Positions 15,577-23,253 of a stretch of DNA of 35,912 nt are shown in pieces. Positions within the stretch are counted from its first letter, which is position 1, and each line of letters begins with the position of its first letter. Position numbers and translations under genes: made by a program. The stretch is from Rhodocyclaceae bacterium UBA1310 (GTDB taxonomy: Bacteria > Pseudomonadota > Gammaproteobacteria > Burkholderiales > Rhodocyclaceae). The stretch is from assembly GCA_002307175.1 (NCBI GenBank), contig DBTS01000047.1:567-36478 (forward strand). Direction: 5' to 3'. Below the pieces are notes generated by a model. It did not search any database, was not told the DNA's origin, and was given only the letters and a program-made list of their open reading frames with translations.

Positions 15577-16607
15577 ATTCCGATCGCGCCATATCTATTT
15601 GCCTGCAGGGCTGTTCCAAAACATTCCTTGATGGTACCCGTGCGCTTGAACCCCTGAATCTGGAGATCGTGGCGGGAGAGACGCTTGTACTGCTAGGCCC
15701 CTCCGGTTGCGGCAAGACTACTACGCTGCGCATGATTGCAGGGCTCGAGCATCCTGATGCCGGAGGCACGGTACTTTTTGATGGTGAAGATGTGACTGCG
15801 CTGGGAATCGAGGAGCGCAATATCGGCATGGTGTTCCAGTCGTATGCCCTGTTTCCGAATATGACGGTAGCCGAGAATGTTGCCTATGGGCTGCGTATTC
15901 AGAAGATGCGCAAGCCACAGATGCAGGAGCGCGTGCGCGAGATGCTCGCCATGATGCGTATTGAAGCGCTTGCTGAGCGTCGCATCGACCAGATCTCCGG
16001 TGGTCAGCGCCAGCGCGTGGCCCTTGCCCGGGCGTTGGCGGTGCGCCCGCGCGCTCTCCTGCTTGATGAGCCACTCACGGCCCTGGATGCACAATTGCGT
16101 GATGTGCTACGCGTGGAGATCAGCCAGCTGCTGCATGATCTGAAAATGACAACGGTTTATGTGACGCACGATCAGGCGGAGGCCATGGCCTTGGGAGATC
16201 GCATCATGGTGATGTCTCATGGGCGTGTTGAACAGCTTGGTGCTCCCCGCGAAATCTATCATCAGCCGGCATCGGCATTTGTGGCCGGATTTGTTGGCAG
16301 CATGAACAGGTTGCGCGGCCGTGTTGGAACTGATGGATTTGATTGCGCCGGGGGGAGATTGTCGTGGCATACCCCAGGTGTTGAAGAGATTCTCTTCCGT
16401 CCAGAGGATGTGCGCATCGTGGAAGCGCCGGTTGCCGACCTGACCGGGCGTGTGACGGCCAGCGTTTTCCTGGGTGAGCGCACCCAGCTTCTCGTCGATG
16501 TCGGAGACGCCGCACCACTCGTCGTGTTTGCCGATGCGCGCAAGGCCCATCGCGTTGGAGAGACCTTGCACATGCAGGTTGATCCATGTGGTTTGCTGAC
16601 ACTTTGA
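15573..16607 (+). CDS. ABC transporter ATP-binding protein
   Basis: The ATPase has 344 residues and powers the transporter encoded with it. Seen are Walker A GPSGCGKTT (42-50), Q-loop Gln88, signature SGGQRQRVALARAL (141-154), Walker B LLLDEP with Asp164/Glu165, the D-loop and the switch His198 (VTHDQAE). After about residue 235 there is a TOBE-type C-terminal barrel (ILFRPEDVRI, TASVFLGERTQLLV), as in the PotA/FbpC/PhnT group. A ribosome site AAGGAG lies about ten bases before ATG 15573. The family does not by itself fix the substrate. Confidence 0.95.
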   Translation: MNSDRAISICLQGCSKTFLDGTRALEPLNLEIVAGETLVLLGPSGCGKTTTLRMIAGLEHPDAGGTVLFDGEDVTALGIEERNIGMVFQSYALFPNMTVAENVAYGLRIQKMRKPQMQERVREMLAMMRIEALAERRIDQISGGQRQRVALARALAVRPRALLLDEPLTALDAQLRDVLRVEISQLLHDLKMTTVYVTHDQAEAMALGDRIMVMSHGRVEQLGAPREIYHQPASAFVAGFVGSMNRLRGRVGTDGFDCAGGRLSWHTPGVEEILFRPEDVRIVEAPVADLTGRVTASVFLGERTQLLVDVGDAAPLVVFADARKAHRVGETLHMQVDPCGLLTL

Positions 16608-16617
16608 GCGGATTGCC

Positions 16618-17436
16618 ATGCTTGTTGCCCAGATTACTGATACGCACATCAAACGTCCTGGCCATCTCGCCTATGGCGTTGTTGATACCACTGAAATGCT
16701 GGAAGCCTGCGTCGCGCATGTGCTGGCGCTTGATCCGCAACCCGATCTGATTGTACTGACGGGGGATCTCGTCGATATGGGGACAGCAGAAGAGTATGCC
16801 CATCTGCGCACTCTGCTTGCCCCGCTGCTGTCCCGGCTGTTGGTGATCCCTGGCAATCACGACGAGCGGCATGCCCTGGCGGAGGCATTTCCCGAGCAGG
16901 AGTGGCGCAAGGGAGCACCGTTTCTGCAGTATGTGTGCACTCGTGGCCCTTTGCGCATCATTGGGCTGGATACCGTGGTGTCTGGTGAGGGTAGGGGAGA
17001 GCTGTGCGAGCAGCGGCTGGCGTGGCTTGAGCGTACCTTGATGGCAGCGCCTGAGGCGCCGACGCTGATCCTCATGCATCATCCGCCGTTTGTGACAGGA
17101 ATTTCGCATATGGACCGTATCGGCCTTGCCGGACGCGAAGCCTTTACGGCAATCGTTGCGCAGCATCCGCAGGTGCGCCTGATTCTATGCGGGCATTTGC
17201 ACCGCAGTATCTCCACGCAGGTGGGTGGGCGTCGTGCCCTGACATCACCGAGCCCGGCGCATCAGGTGGCCTTCGATCTGCGCGCCGATGGCCCGAGTTG
17301 TTTCCGCATGGAGCCACCGGGATACATGCTCCACGCCTGGAACGGGGAGGACTTTGTCAGCCACGCCGTGGCAATCGGGGATTACGTCGGCCCCTATCCT
17401 TTCTTTGATGCGCAGGGGAATCTTCTGGATGGCTAA
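16618..17436 (+). CDS. GpdQ-like class III cyclic/glycerophosphodiester phosphodiesterase
   Basis: This is a 272-residue calcineurin-like metallophosphoesterase. The metal ligands fall in order and at nearly the same positions as in Enterobacter GpdQ as I recall it: Asp8 and His10 (DTH), Asp50 (GD), Asn80 (GNHD), His154 (MHHPP), His193 and His195 (GHLH). Other GpdQ-like marks are LAYGVVD near residue 18, a MDRI segment after MHHPP, HQV, and a GPY ending. GpdQ hydrolyses glycerophosphodiesters such as glycerophosphoethanolamine; CpdA-type cAMP phosphodiesterase is the alternative. No signal peptide is seen, so it acts in the cytoplasm on the imported compound. It lies ten bases after the ATPase gene. 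Confidence 0.88.
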   Translation: MLVAQITDTHIKRPGHLAYGVVDTTEMLEACVAHVLALDPQPDLIVLTGDLVDMGTAEEYAHLRTLLAPLLSRLLVIPGNHDERHALAEAFPEQEWRKGAPFLQYVCTRGPLRIIGLDTVVSGEGRGELCEQRLAWLERTLMAAPEAPTLILMHHPPFVTGISHMDRIGLAGREAFTAIVAQHPQVRLILCGHLHRSISTQVGGRRALTSPSPAHQVAFDLRADGPSCFRMEPPGYMLHAWNGEDFVSHAVAIGDYVGPYPFFDAQGNLLDG

Positions 17437-17587
17437 ATTCGGCTGGTTCAAACAGAAGCGTATCGTCGAGCGGCCACATGACAAACCCTGTCAGTCCGCC
17501 TGGGCAGCCATCATGCGTGTTGTCAAACGCGCCGCAGCGAAGTTTGGCAGGCGCCGCCATCTTCATCGGACCCGGCGTCGCCGATGA
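17429..17587 (+). CDS. Possible small basic ORF at the operon end (52 residues)
   Basis: ATG 17429 overlaps the end of the phosphodiesterase gene and is preceded by AGGGGAA at a suitable distance. The predicted peptide MAKFGWFKQKRIVERPHDK... is strongly basic and ends in a run of Arg. It overlaps nothing on the plus strand and ends just before the convergent VOC gene. It could be the remnant of a longer downstream gene or chance; I do not recognise it. Confidence 0.22.
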   Translation: MAKFGWFKQKRIVERPHDKPCQSAWAAIMRVVKRAAAKFGRRRHLHRTRRRR

Positions 17588-17594
17588 TTTCCGC

Positions 17595-17987
17595 TTAGCC
17601 AGCGTGGAACGGTTCGGCGATCTCGATGAGATTGAGGTCCGGGTCACGCACATAGACCGAGCGGATCTTTCCTGTGGCGCCGGTGCGCTCAACCGGGCCT
17701 TCTACAATCGGGCAGCCGCAGGCCGCCAGATGTGCCACGACTTCCTCCAGTGGTACACCAGCCATAAAACACAGATCCAGCGCGCCCGGAACAGGGAGGT
17801 GCGCTTTCGGTTCGTACTCGTGCCCCCTGACTTGCAGATTGATCTTCTGGTTGCCGAAGCGGAAAGCCAGCCGGTCGCCACGGAAAACATCAAGTTCCAT
17901 CTGCAGAACTTCGGTGTAGAAGCGTTTGGTTGCTTCCTTGTCGGTGCAGGTCAGGACAAGGTGATCCAGATGGTCGATCAGGGGCAT
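17595..17987 (-). CDS. VOC-superfamily protein, GLOD5-like
   Basis: The protein has about 130 residues. The start at 17987 is preferred over the ATG at 17993 because GGAG lies eight bases before the former and only two before the latter. It has two beta-alpha-beta-beta-beta repeats of the vicinal oxygen chelate fold: IDHLDHLVLTCTD...FYTEVLQMEL, FGNQKINLQVRGHEYEPKA, PGALDLCFMAG, GCPIVEGPVERTGATGKIRSVYVRDPDLNLIEIAEP. The metal-binding His, Gln and Glu positions of the fold appear present (His near 9, Glu near 124). The pattern is that of glyoxalase-domain protein 5 homologues, for which no reaction is settled. Confidence 0.88.
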   Translation of the reverse strand: MPLIDHLDHLVLTCTDKEATKRFYTEVLQMELDVFRGDRLAFRFGNQKINLQVRGHEYEPKAHLPVPGALDLCFMAGVPLEEVVAHLAACGCPIVEGPVERTGATGKIRSVYVRDPDLNLIEIAEPFHAG

Positions 17988-18082
17988 GCGCATCTCTCCG
18001 TGTGGCGTCCATGCTGAACGCTAGCATGCCGGGGCGGCTTTGTCAGATTTCCCACGTGCAGGGAGGCTCACCGGAATATAAC

Positions 18083-18107
18083 AACGCCCGCAGGTTGTGC
18101 GGGCGTT
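18083..18107. terminator. GC-rich hairpin, possible terminator
   Basis: Perfect 10-bp arms AACGCCCGCA/TGCGGGCGTT enclose a five-base loop. It lies downstream of the Ala/Lys-rich gene (18202-18447, minus) and upstream of the VOC gene. On the minus strand it is followed by TTGTTAT, a weak T-rich tail, so rho-independent termination of the upstream gene is plausible. Confidence 0.55.
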
Positions 18108-18112
18108 GAGAC

Positions 18113-18146
18113 GCTGTTCATGATCTTGCTACAGATCATGAACAGC
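18113..18146. repeat. Perfect 13-bp inverted repeat
   Basis: GCTGTTCATGATC and GATCATGAACAGC flank an eight-base loop. It lies directly beside the terminator-like hairpin and 55 bases from the end of the small exported protein gene. Without a T-run it is more likely an mRNA-end stabiliser, a second terminator or a binding site. Confidence 0.55.
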
Positions 18147-18201
18147 TGCTGCGGAAACCCGGCGCAGGGAGGAGGGCGCTGGGTGTGCTTACCGCATGTG
18201 C

Positions 18202-18447
18202 TTATTTGGCTGCCGGTGCGGAGGCGTCTGCCTTGACTGCCTTCGTTGCCGTCTTGGAGGAAGACTTCGCGGCATGCTTGGCGGGGGCCTTCTTCACGTG
18301 CTTGGCTGCGGGCACGGATTTGGTGGCAGCGGCGGGCGCGCTTGCTGCAGGAGGTGTGGCAGTTGCGGGCGCCGGGGTTTCTGCGGCCAGAACGCTGGCT
18401 GAGGCAAATACAGCGATCAGGGAACCCAGAAGTGTTTTGGTCAGCAT
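18202..18447 (-). CDS. Small exported Ala/Lys/Pro-rich protein
   Basis: The protein has 81 residues. The first 22 are a clear signal peptide (MLTKTLLGSLIAVFASASVLAAE). The rest is low-complexity Ala, Lys, Pro and Thr (KHVKKAPAKHAAK), strongly basic and probably unfolded in the periplasm. AAGGA lies seven bases before ATG 18447. Such tails resemble histone H1-like or cell-wall-associated sequences, but low complexity prevents a functional call. It is a single gene with hairpins at its 3' side. Confidence 0.75.
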   Translation of the reverse strand: MLTKTLLGSLIAVFASASVLAAETPAPATATPPAASAPAAATKSVPAAKHVKKAPAKHAAKSSSKTATKAVKADASAPAAK

Positions 18448-18625
18448 GGTGATGTCCTTATCTTTGCAGAGGTCTCACGGTACCGAAGGGCGCCGTGTGT
18501 CTTGGTTGACGATTCCATTCTGGGACGCGAAGCTGAATACTGCCTGAACCGATATTTGCAGCAAGCTGACGAAATGGTTTCCTGCCGTATTGCATCATGG
18601 AGTGGCGGTTCAGGAAGATTCCTGA

Positions 18626-19510
18626 TCAGCCTGGACGGCTCTCCGTCTTTCTCCAGAAAACGCCCGACCAGTCTATTTCCTCCAATGGGGCCGTGATGCC
18701 ATGGGTGTCGCGAAACTCGGTGATGGCTTTGTGGCACGGCTCGAAATCGCCGTAGTCATCGACTATCACAAATCCTCCAGGAACCACTTTGTCATAGAGA
18801 GCATTGAGTGCATCCATGGTCGATTCGTAGAGGTCGCCATCCAGCCTGAGCAGGCTGAGTTTCTCGATGGGAGCCTGGGGGAGCGTGTCGCAGAACCAGC
18901 CCTTGAGGAACTTCACGGATTCATCAAGCAGATCGTAGCGGCGGAAATTTTCCTGCACTTCCTCCAGGCTCACAGCGAGAATCGGTACCTTAGCCGGGCT
19001 GAAATCCCAGCCAGCATCTTGCGGCAGGCTTGGTACCGGCATGCCTTCAAAACTGTCTGCCACCCACACATTGCGGTCTGCCAGTGCGTAAGCCTGCAGA
19101 TAGCCCTTCATGAAAATGCTGGCTCCACCGCGCCAGGCTCCCGTTTCCGCGACATCGCCGGGGATATTTTCCAACCGGATGACATCCAGACACTTTTCGA
19201 GATTTTCCAGGCGCAGCCTGCCGACCATGGTGTGATTGAAATCACAGACACTGCGCAGGTTCAGGGTTTGTGGCTGGGCATTGGAATCCGTGTAGTTGAT
19301 GAGCCACCAGGGGCGACCTTCCCTGCGCGCATCCTTGACTCCGTTTAGCCAATCGGCCTTGTGACGACCTATCTGGCGTACGACATTGCCATCGATATTG
19401 CCGTGCACCGACATGGTGGCAAACAGATACAGAAAGCGCACATCATTCTCGATGTAAATCTCATTGAGAAGCGTGCGCCTGAGAAGTTCAAGATACCTCT
19501 TTTCGTCCAA
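18626..19510 (-). CDS. TylF/MycF-family class I methyltransferase
   Basis: The protein has 294 residues. The TTG start at 19510 is unusual but well supported by AAGGGAG six to seven bases upstream. SAM-binding and family marks are VAETGAWRGGASIF (about 120-133), VADSFEGMP, LSLLRLDGDLYESTMDALNALY (metal-binding acidic region), GGFVIVDDYGDF (DD metal site) and a C-terminal DWSGVFWRK. The family O-methylates macrolide sugars in actinomycetes, but proteobacterial relatives sit in surface polysaccharide or unknown contexts. No sugar-biosynthesis neighbours are seen here, so the acceptor is unknown. Confidence 0.88.
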   Translation of the reverse strand: MDEKRYLELLRRTLLNEIYIENDVRFLYLFATMSVHGNIDGNVVRQIGRHKADWLNGVKDARREGRPWWLINYTDSNAQPQTLNLRSVCDFNHTMVGRLRLENLEKCLDVIRLENIPGDVAETGAWRGGASIFMKGYLQAYALADRNVWVADSFEGMPVPSLPQDAGWDFSPAKVPILAVSLEEVQENFRRYDLLDESVKFLKGWFCDTLPQAPIEKLSLLRLDGDLYESTMDALNALYDKVVPGGFVIVDDYGDFEPCHKAITEFRDTHGITAPLEEIDWSGVFWRKTESRPG

Positions 19511-19572
19511 GTCCGTCTCCCTTGATGAATGATGTTGCTCTGTTCCGCTATTGCTCTATGACCCGCGCAGAA

Positions 19573-21186
19573 TCAGAGCTGAAAGCGTGATACCGAGTGC
19601 TTGAGCTGGTTTGCCAACTGATCGAGTTCACTGACACTGATATTTGCTGATTCGGCCGAGCTGGCTGATTCCTCCACCATGGACGCAATCTTCTCCACGT
19701 TCTGCGCCACCAGCGTGCCTGCGTGGCTTTGCTCCGAAGTGGCCACCGCCACTTCACTGATCTTGTTGAGCGTGTCGGTGGCGCCTGCGCTGATTTCCCG
19801 CAAGGCATTGACGGCCTGGGTGGCGTTGCTGACACCTTGGGTGACTCGCGGCGCCACGGCCTGCATGCTTTTCACCACGGCATTGGTATCTTCCTGGATC
19901 GCCAGAATTGTATGCGTAATCTGGGTGGTAGCCTGGCTCGTGCGTTCGGCAAGCTTGCGCACCTCGTCTGCCACGACGGCAAAACCGCGCCCTTGCTCAC
20001 CGGCACGGGCGGCTTCGATGGCGGCATTAAGCGCCAACAGGTTGGTCTGATCCGCAATTTCGCGGATGACGCTGGCAACCTTGTCGACTTCCTTCGAGCG
20101 GGTGACCAGGCCCTCTATGCGACCGGAAGCGGCGGTGATATCTTCCGAGATCTGCTCAATCGTATTGCAGGCCTGACTGACCAGAGTTTCTCCTTCTCTG
20201 GCCAGATCGCTGGAACGCGAGGAAAGATCTTCAGTTTCGCGTACGCTGGCCGAGATGTGGTCGATGCTCACAGACAGTTCCTCGATGGCGGCAGCAGAAG
20301 ATGTGGTAGCCCCTGATGAGCTGACCGCTGCTTCCTTGATTTGCCCCATCTGTTGCGAGAGCTTGGAGGTGGATTCGTGCAGCTGAACCGCACCGCGTTG
20401 CACGTTCTCGATCATTTCGCGCAGGTTCCGCTGCATCTGCGCAACCGCTGAGAGAAGGCTCTTGCTGTCTGTCCGGGTTTTGACCTGGCGTCCCAGATCA
20501 CCATTCGCGATGGCAAGCGCAATTTCAGCTGCATAGTCGGGCTCACCACCGATGTGCTGGTAGATCTTGCGCGACATGGTCAGCGCGAGCGCAATCACGA
20601 TGGCAATCACGATCAAGCCGACGATCAGGAAGTTTCGCGCCAGCATCCAGTATTTCGTGGTGATGTCATCGACAAACACTCCGTAGCCGATGACCCAGTC
20701 CCAGCCCTTGATCAGCGTGACACCATTGATCTTTGGCACCGCAGTGGTGGTTCCGGGGCGCACCGACATGTCGTCGAACAGTGCAGTTTCCTTGCCCTGC
20801 AGCTCGTCGAGATAATTCTGGAAATTGCTTTTGCCATTGGCCAGTGTGTTGCCGAAATCCACTTTGCCGATCACATTCGGGTTGGGATGGACAAGGCCCA
20901 GCGCGCCAGAGGTGCGGGCCCAGATATACGTTGAGGGGCCATTGCGCATTGCCGTCAGCAGTGCGATGGCCTGTGCCTGTGCGGCTTCATGGCTCAGTTT
21001 GCCGCTTTGCTCCTGTGCCTTGATTGCTTCAATCTGGTTGGAAGCCAGTTTGAGGACATTCATGATTTCGGCACGCCGGTCATCCATCATGTTGGAATAC
21101 AGCGCACTAAGGGAGAATGCTGCAAGGATAGTCAACCCTGCCAGTGCAGACAGAACGATCAGGCCAAGTCGATGGGATAGTTTCAT
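19573..21186 (-). CDS. Methyl-accepting chemotaxis protein with Cache sensor
   Basis: The chemoreceptor has 537 residues. Transmembrane helix 1 is about 8-30, followed by a periplasmic sCache_2-type domain (about 35-180; STYIWARTSGALGLVHPNP, LIKGWDWVIGYGVFVDD), helix 2 (about 184-206), HAMP (about 208-260) and a long coiled-coil signalling domain. The conserved tip is EIADQTNLLALNAAIEAARA with GRGFAVVADEVRKLAERT, which contacts CheA/CheW. The protein ends LKHSVSRFQL with no C-terminal methylesterase-docking pentapeptide. Cache domains of this class bind small organic acids; the ligand is unknown. A FliA-like promoter candidate lies at 21221-21248. Confidence 0.95.
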   Translation of the reverse strand: MKLSHRLGLIVLSALAGLTILAAFSLSALYSNMMDDRRAEIMNVLKLASNQIEAIKAQEQSGKLSHEAAQAQAIALLTAMRNGPSTYIWARTSGALGLVHPNPNVIGKVDFGNTLANGKSNFQNYLDELQGKETALFDDMSVRPGTTTAVPKINGVTLIKGWDWVIGYGVFVDDITTKYWMLARNFLIVGLIVIAIVIALALTMSRKIYQHIGGEPDYAAEIALAIANGDLGRQVKTRTDSKSLLSAVAQMQRNLREMIENVQRGAVQLHESTSKLSQQMGQIKEAAVSSSGATTSSAAAIEELSVSIDHISASVRETEDLSSRSSDLAREGETLVSQACNTIEQISEDITAASGRIEGLVTRSKEVDKVASVIREIADQTNLLALNAAIEAARAGEQGRGFAVVADEVRKLAERTSQATTQITHTILAIQEDTNAVVKSMQAVAPRVTQGVSNATQAVNALREISAGATDTLNKISEVAVATSEQSHAGTLVAQNVEKIASMVEESASSAESANISVSELDQLANQLKHSVSRFQL

Positions 21187-21582
21187 TTCAGGTTTTCATT
21201 TTTGCTACTCGGAGAATGTCTTTACGGCAAGCATGTAATCTGACTTTAGTGCTATTGTAATAATGCTTTTAAAATATTATTACGGGAGATTAATTGGTTG
21301 GTTTGTTATCGGGAACATGTTTTCCGCGCATATTTCCTGACAAAGCTTGGGGGCTGAGTCTCTTTGCGGCAATACGGTAGAGGATTTTGTAGTTTTAGTG
21401 GAGTGCTTCGTCAACGTGGCTAAAGAGGCACAAGCGTCCGGGCTGGCATCAGCATCCCGTGGCTTGGTTTGTGATCTTCAGAATGCCAGGTTTCTGACGC
21501 CGAACGGCTCCACGCAGGCCACTGCTGCTCTTGCGCTGGTTGTATTCCGCTTGGACAGGGTGTGGGGGCGTAAGCCTGAAAT
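21187..21582. other. Intergenic stretch between MCP and LysR genes
   Basis: No gene is seen. It holds the MCP leader with a flagellar-type promoter candidate, an AT-rich segment at about 21255-21295, and the 3' side of the LysR gene. Confidence 0.4.
21221..21248 (-). promoter_or_regulatory. Candidate sigma-28 (FliA) promoter for the MCP gene
   Basis: On the minus strand, TAAAGTC (ending at 21248) and GCCGTAAA (21228-21221) resemble the FliA boxes TAAA and GCCGATAA, with 16 bases between instead of the usual 15 and two mismatches in the -10 box. The site lies 35 bases before the MCP start, where a chemotaxis promoter is expected. Confidence 0.4.
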
Positions 21583-22527
21583 CTACTGTTTGCTGCCCCG
21601 CTCTCCAAGCAATGCTGCGCGCGTGACGGGAGAACAGAGTTGTTCCAGCCACCATTGCAAGGCCCGACCCTGGCCCGCCTGGCTCGTTTTGCGCCAGGCA
21701 TAACTGGACTGCACGCTATGCACTGTACGGGCAACAGTTCTGGCAACCAGGCGTCCGGTGTCCAGATAGGGTTTGGCCAGTGACGCAGGCAGATAGCCTA
21801 CCCCCATGCCGCGAATCTGGGCGTCGAGTTTTGTAGGCAGATCGGCGACGGTAAACACATCCTGCGCGCTGAGCAGGCCGATTGAAAGGCCCTGTCCATT
21901 CAGAGTGGAGTCGGCGATTGCAACGGCTCTATGCTGGCGGATGGCATCGTCAGAGAGAGGTTCAGGTTCCTGGGCGAGTAGGTGGTGGGGGGCGATTGCG
22001 AAGACAAATTCCACGGTGCCTAGGGTTTCGCGCTGCAAACCGGGTTTGGTGTTGTCGTCCATCACCACGCCAATGGCCAGATCCGCCTGTCCCGAGGTGA
22101 GGGCCTCAAGCGTGCCGGCAAGGGTTTCGGCACGCAGCTTGAGGCGCGTGGGAGGGTTAAGCTCAAAGAATGCCGAGCATAGCTCCATCATTGTGCGGTG
22201 GTCGATGATGCTGTCGACGGCAATCGTCAATTGTGGCTCCCAGCCAGTGGCGATCCGTTTGACGCGGTTGGCGATGGCGTCGAGCTCCACCAGCAGTGCC
22301 GAGCCTTCAAGCAGTAGTTCGGTACCCGCCTCGGTCAGCTTTGCCTGCCGCGAGCTGCGGTCGAAGAGCAAAACATCCAGCGCATCCTCAATCTGGCGTA
22401 CCCGATAGGTCAGCGCACTGGGGACCATGTTCAGGCTACGCGCCGCAGCGGCAAAACTGCCTGAATCCGCGATGACCTGGAGCATGGCCAGTGCTTCGGG
22501 CGTCAACGCATCACGAGGGTTGGGCAT
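21583..22527 (-). CDS. LysR-family transcriptional regulator
   Basis: The protein has about 314 residues from ATG 22527; ATG 22560 in the same frame, preceded by GAGGG, would add eleven. The N-terminal winged HTH has LTPEALAMLQVIADSGSFAAAARSL and recognition part MVPSALTYRVRQIEDALDVLLFDRSSR. The C-terminal two-lobed effector domain runs about 90-300. The gene lies about 90 bases downstream of doxX on the same strand, an arrangement commonly seen in proteobacteria where a LysR regulator sits with DoxX and pirin genes; it probably controls them. The effector is unknown. Confidence 0.92.
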   Translation of the reverse strand: MPNPRDALTPEALAMLQVIADSGSFAAAARSLNMVPSALTYRVRQIEDALDVLLFDRSSRQAKLTEAGTELLLEGSALLVELDAIANRVKRIATGWEPQLTIAVDSIIDHRTMMELCSAFFELNPPTRLKLRAETLAGTLEALTSGQADLAIGVVMDDNTKPGLQRETLGTVEFVFAIAPHHLLAQEPEPLSDDAIRQHRAVAIADSTLNGQGLSIGLLSAQDVFTVADLPTKLDAQIRGMGVGYLPASLAKPYLDTGRLVARTVARTVHSVQSSYAWRKTSQAGQGRALQWWLEQLCSPVTRAALLGERGSKQ

Positions 22528-22617
22528 GAGAATCTCGGTTTTCCAGATTCTTTGGATCATGCGCCAAACCCTCGTTGTCTCACAAGCTACCTGCGCCCAC
22601 GGCGGGGCGCCGGGAGA

Positions 22618-23016
22618 TCAGTTTTTGCCTGCGCGGCGGGCGTCAAGGCTCCAGCCACCGGCGCCCAGTGCTGCGACGAGCAGCAGGCCGCCAGCCACGG
22701 CAACGTTCTTGTTGAAGAGGAGCTGCGTAACCATCTGCTGATCGGCAGGCACAGCCCAGTAGGCGTGGAAGAAGATCGACGCAGCCACCGTGAAGATAGC
22801 CAGGATGATAGCCGCAATGCGGATCTGGAAGCCCAGGATCAGGGCCAGGCCACCAAAGATTTCCACGAGCAGCGCAATCACTGCACCAACCGCTGGCAGT
22901 GGCAGGCCGGCAGAGGCAATGTACGCAACCGTGCCGGAAAAGCCCAGAAGCTTGCCGATGCCAGCCGGCAGGAACAGCCAGGCCATCAGCAGACGGCCGA
23001 TCAGGGATAAGGGCAT
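22618..23016 (-). CDS. DoxX-family membrane protein
   Basis: The protein is about 132 residues from ATG 23016, with GTG 23028 as an alternative. Four hydrophobic segments are seen, with family marks LIGRLLMAWLFLPAGIGKL at the N-terminus, GAVIALLVEIFGGLALILG, a Phe/His-containing HAYWA loop and QLLFNKNVAVAGGLLLVAALG at the C-terminus. DoxX proteins are linked to redox or sulfur metabolism and to oxidative-stress responses; the activity of this subgroup is undefined. It lies between LysR and pirin genes on the same strand. Confidence 0.9.
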   Translation of the reverse strand: MPLSLIGRLLMAWLFLPAGIGKLLGFSGTVAYIASAGLPLPAVGAVIALLVEIFGGLALILGFQIRIAAIILAIFTVAASIFFHAYWAVPADQQMVTQLLFNKNVAVAGGLLLVAALGAGGWSLDARRAGKN

Positions 23017-23094
23017 ACTGTTACACACAACTCATAATGCATAGTTCTAAACCTGCGTAAGTGCTTGTTTTTGCAAGATACAGACAGAGAAGCA

Positions 23095-23202
23095 TCAAAA
23101 ATAATGACAAACACTTACTTGTTGTTTATTAAAGACTTTTGCGATGCCAATGGACTTGTGTGTAACGGAATGGGATAAGGGATCTTGAATGGATTTGGAC
23201 AT
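23095..23202 (-). CDS. Small ORF (35 codons) with a strong ribosome site
   Basis: ATG 23202 is preceded by AGGAG at eight bases, one of the best ribosome sites in the window. The frame runs to a TGA at 23095. The peptide begins MSKSIQDPLSHSVTHKSIG. The first 20 residues weakly recall the N-terminus of some pirin-family proteins (a HSVxHR-type start), so it may be the stub of a deleted gene. Alternatively it is a true small protein or leader peptide for doxX. It sits between pirin (ends 23254) and doxX. Confidence 0.4.
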   Translation of the reverse strand: MSKSIQDPLSHSVTHKSIGIAKVFNKQQVSVCHYF

Positions 23203-23237
23203 TTTAGGTTCTCCTGTTAAGTCAGTAAGGGGGTGTT

Positions 23238-23247
23238 GGGGGGGGGG
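23238..23247. repeat. Homopolymeric G10 tract
   Basis: Ten consecutive G residues lie seven bases beyond the stop codon of the pirin gene. Such runs are prone to length change. Here the run is outside coding sequence. Confidence 0.8.
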
Positions 23248-23253
23248 AGGAAA

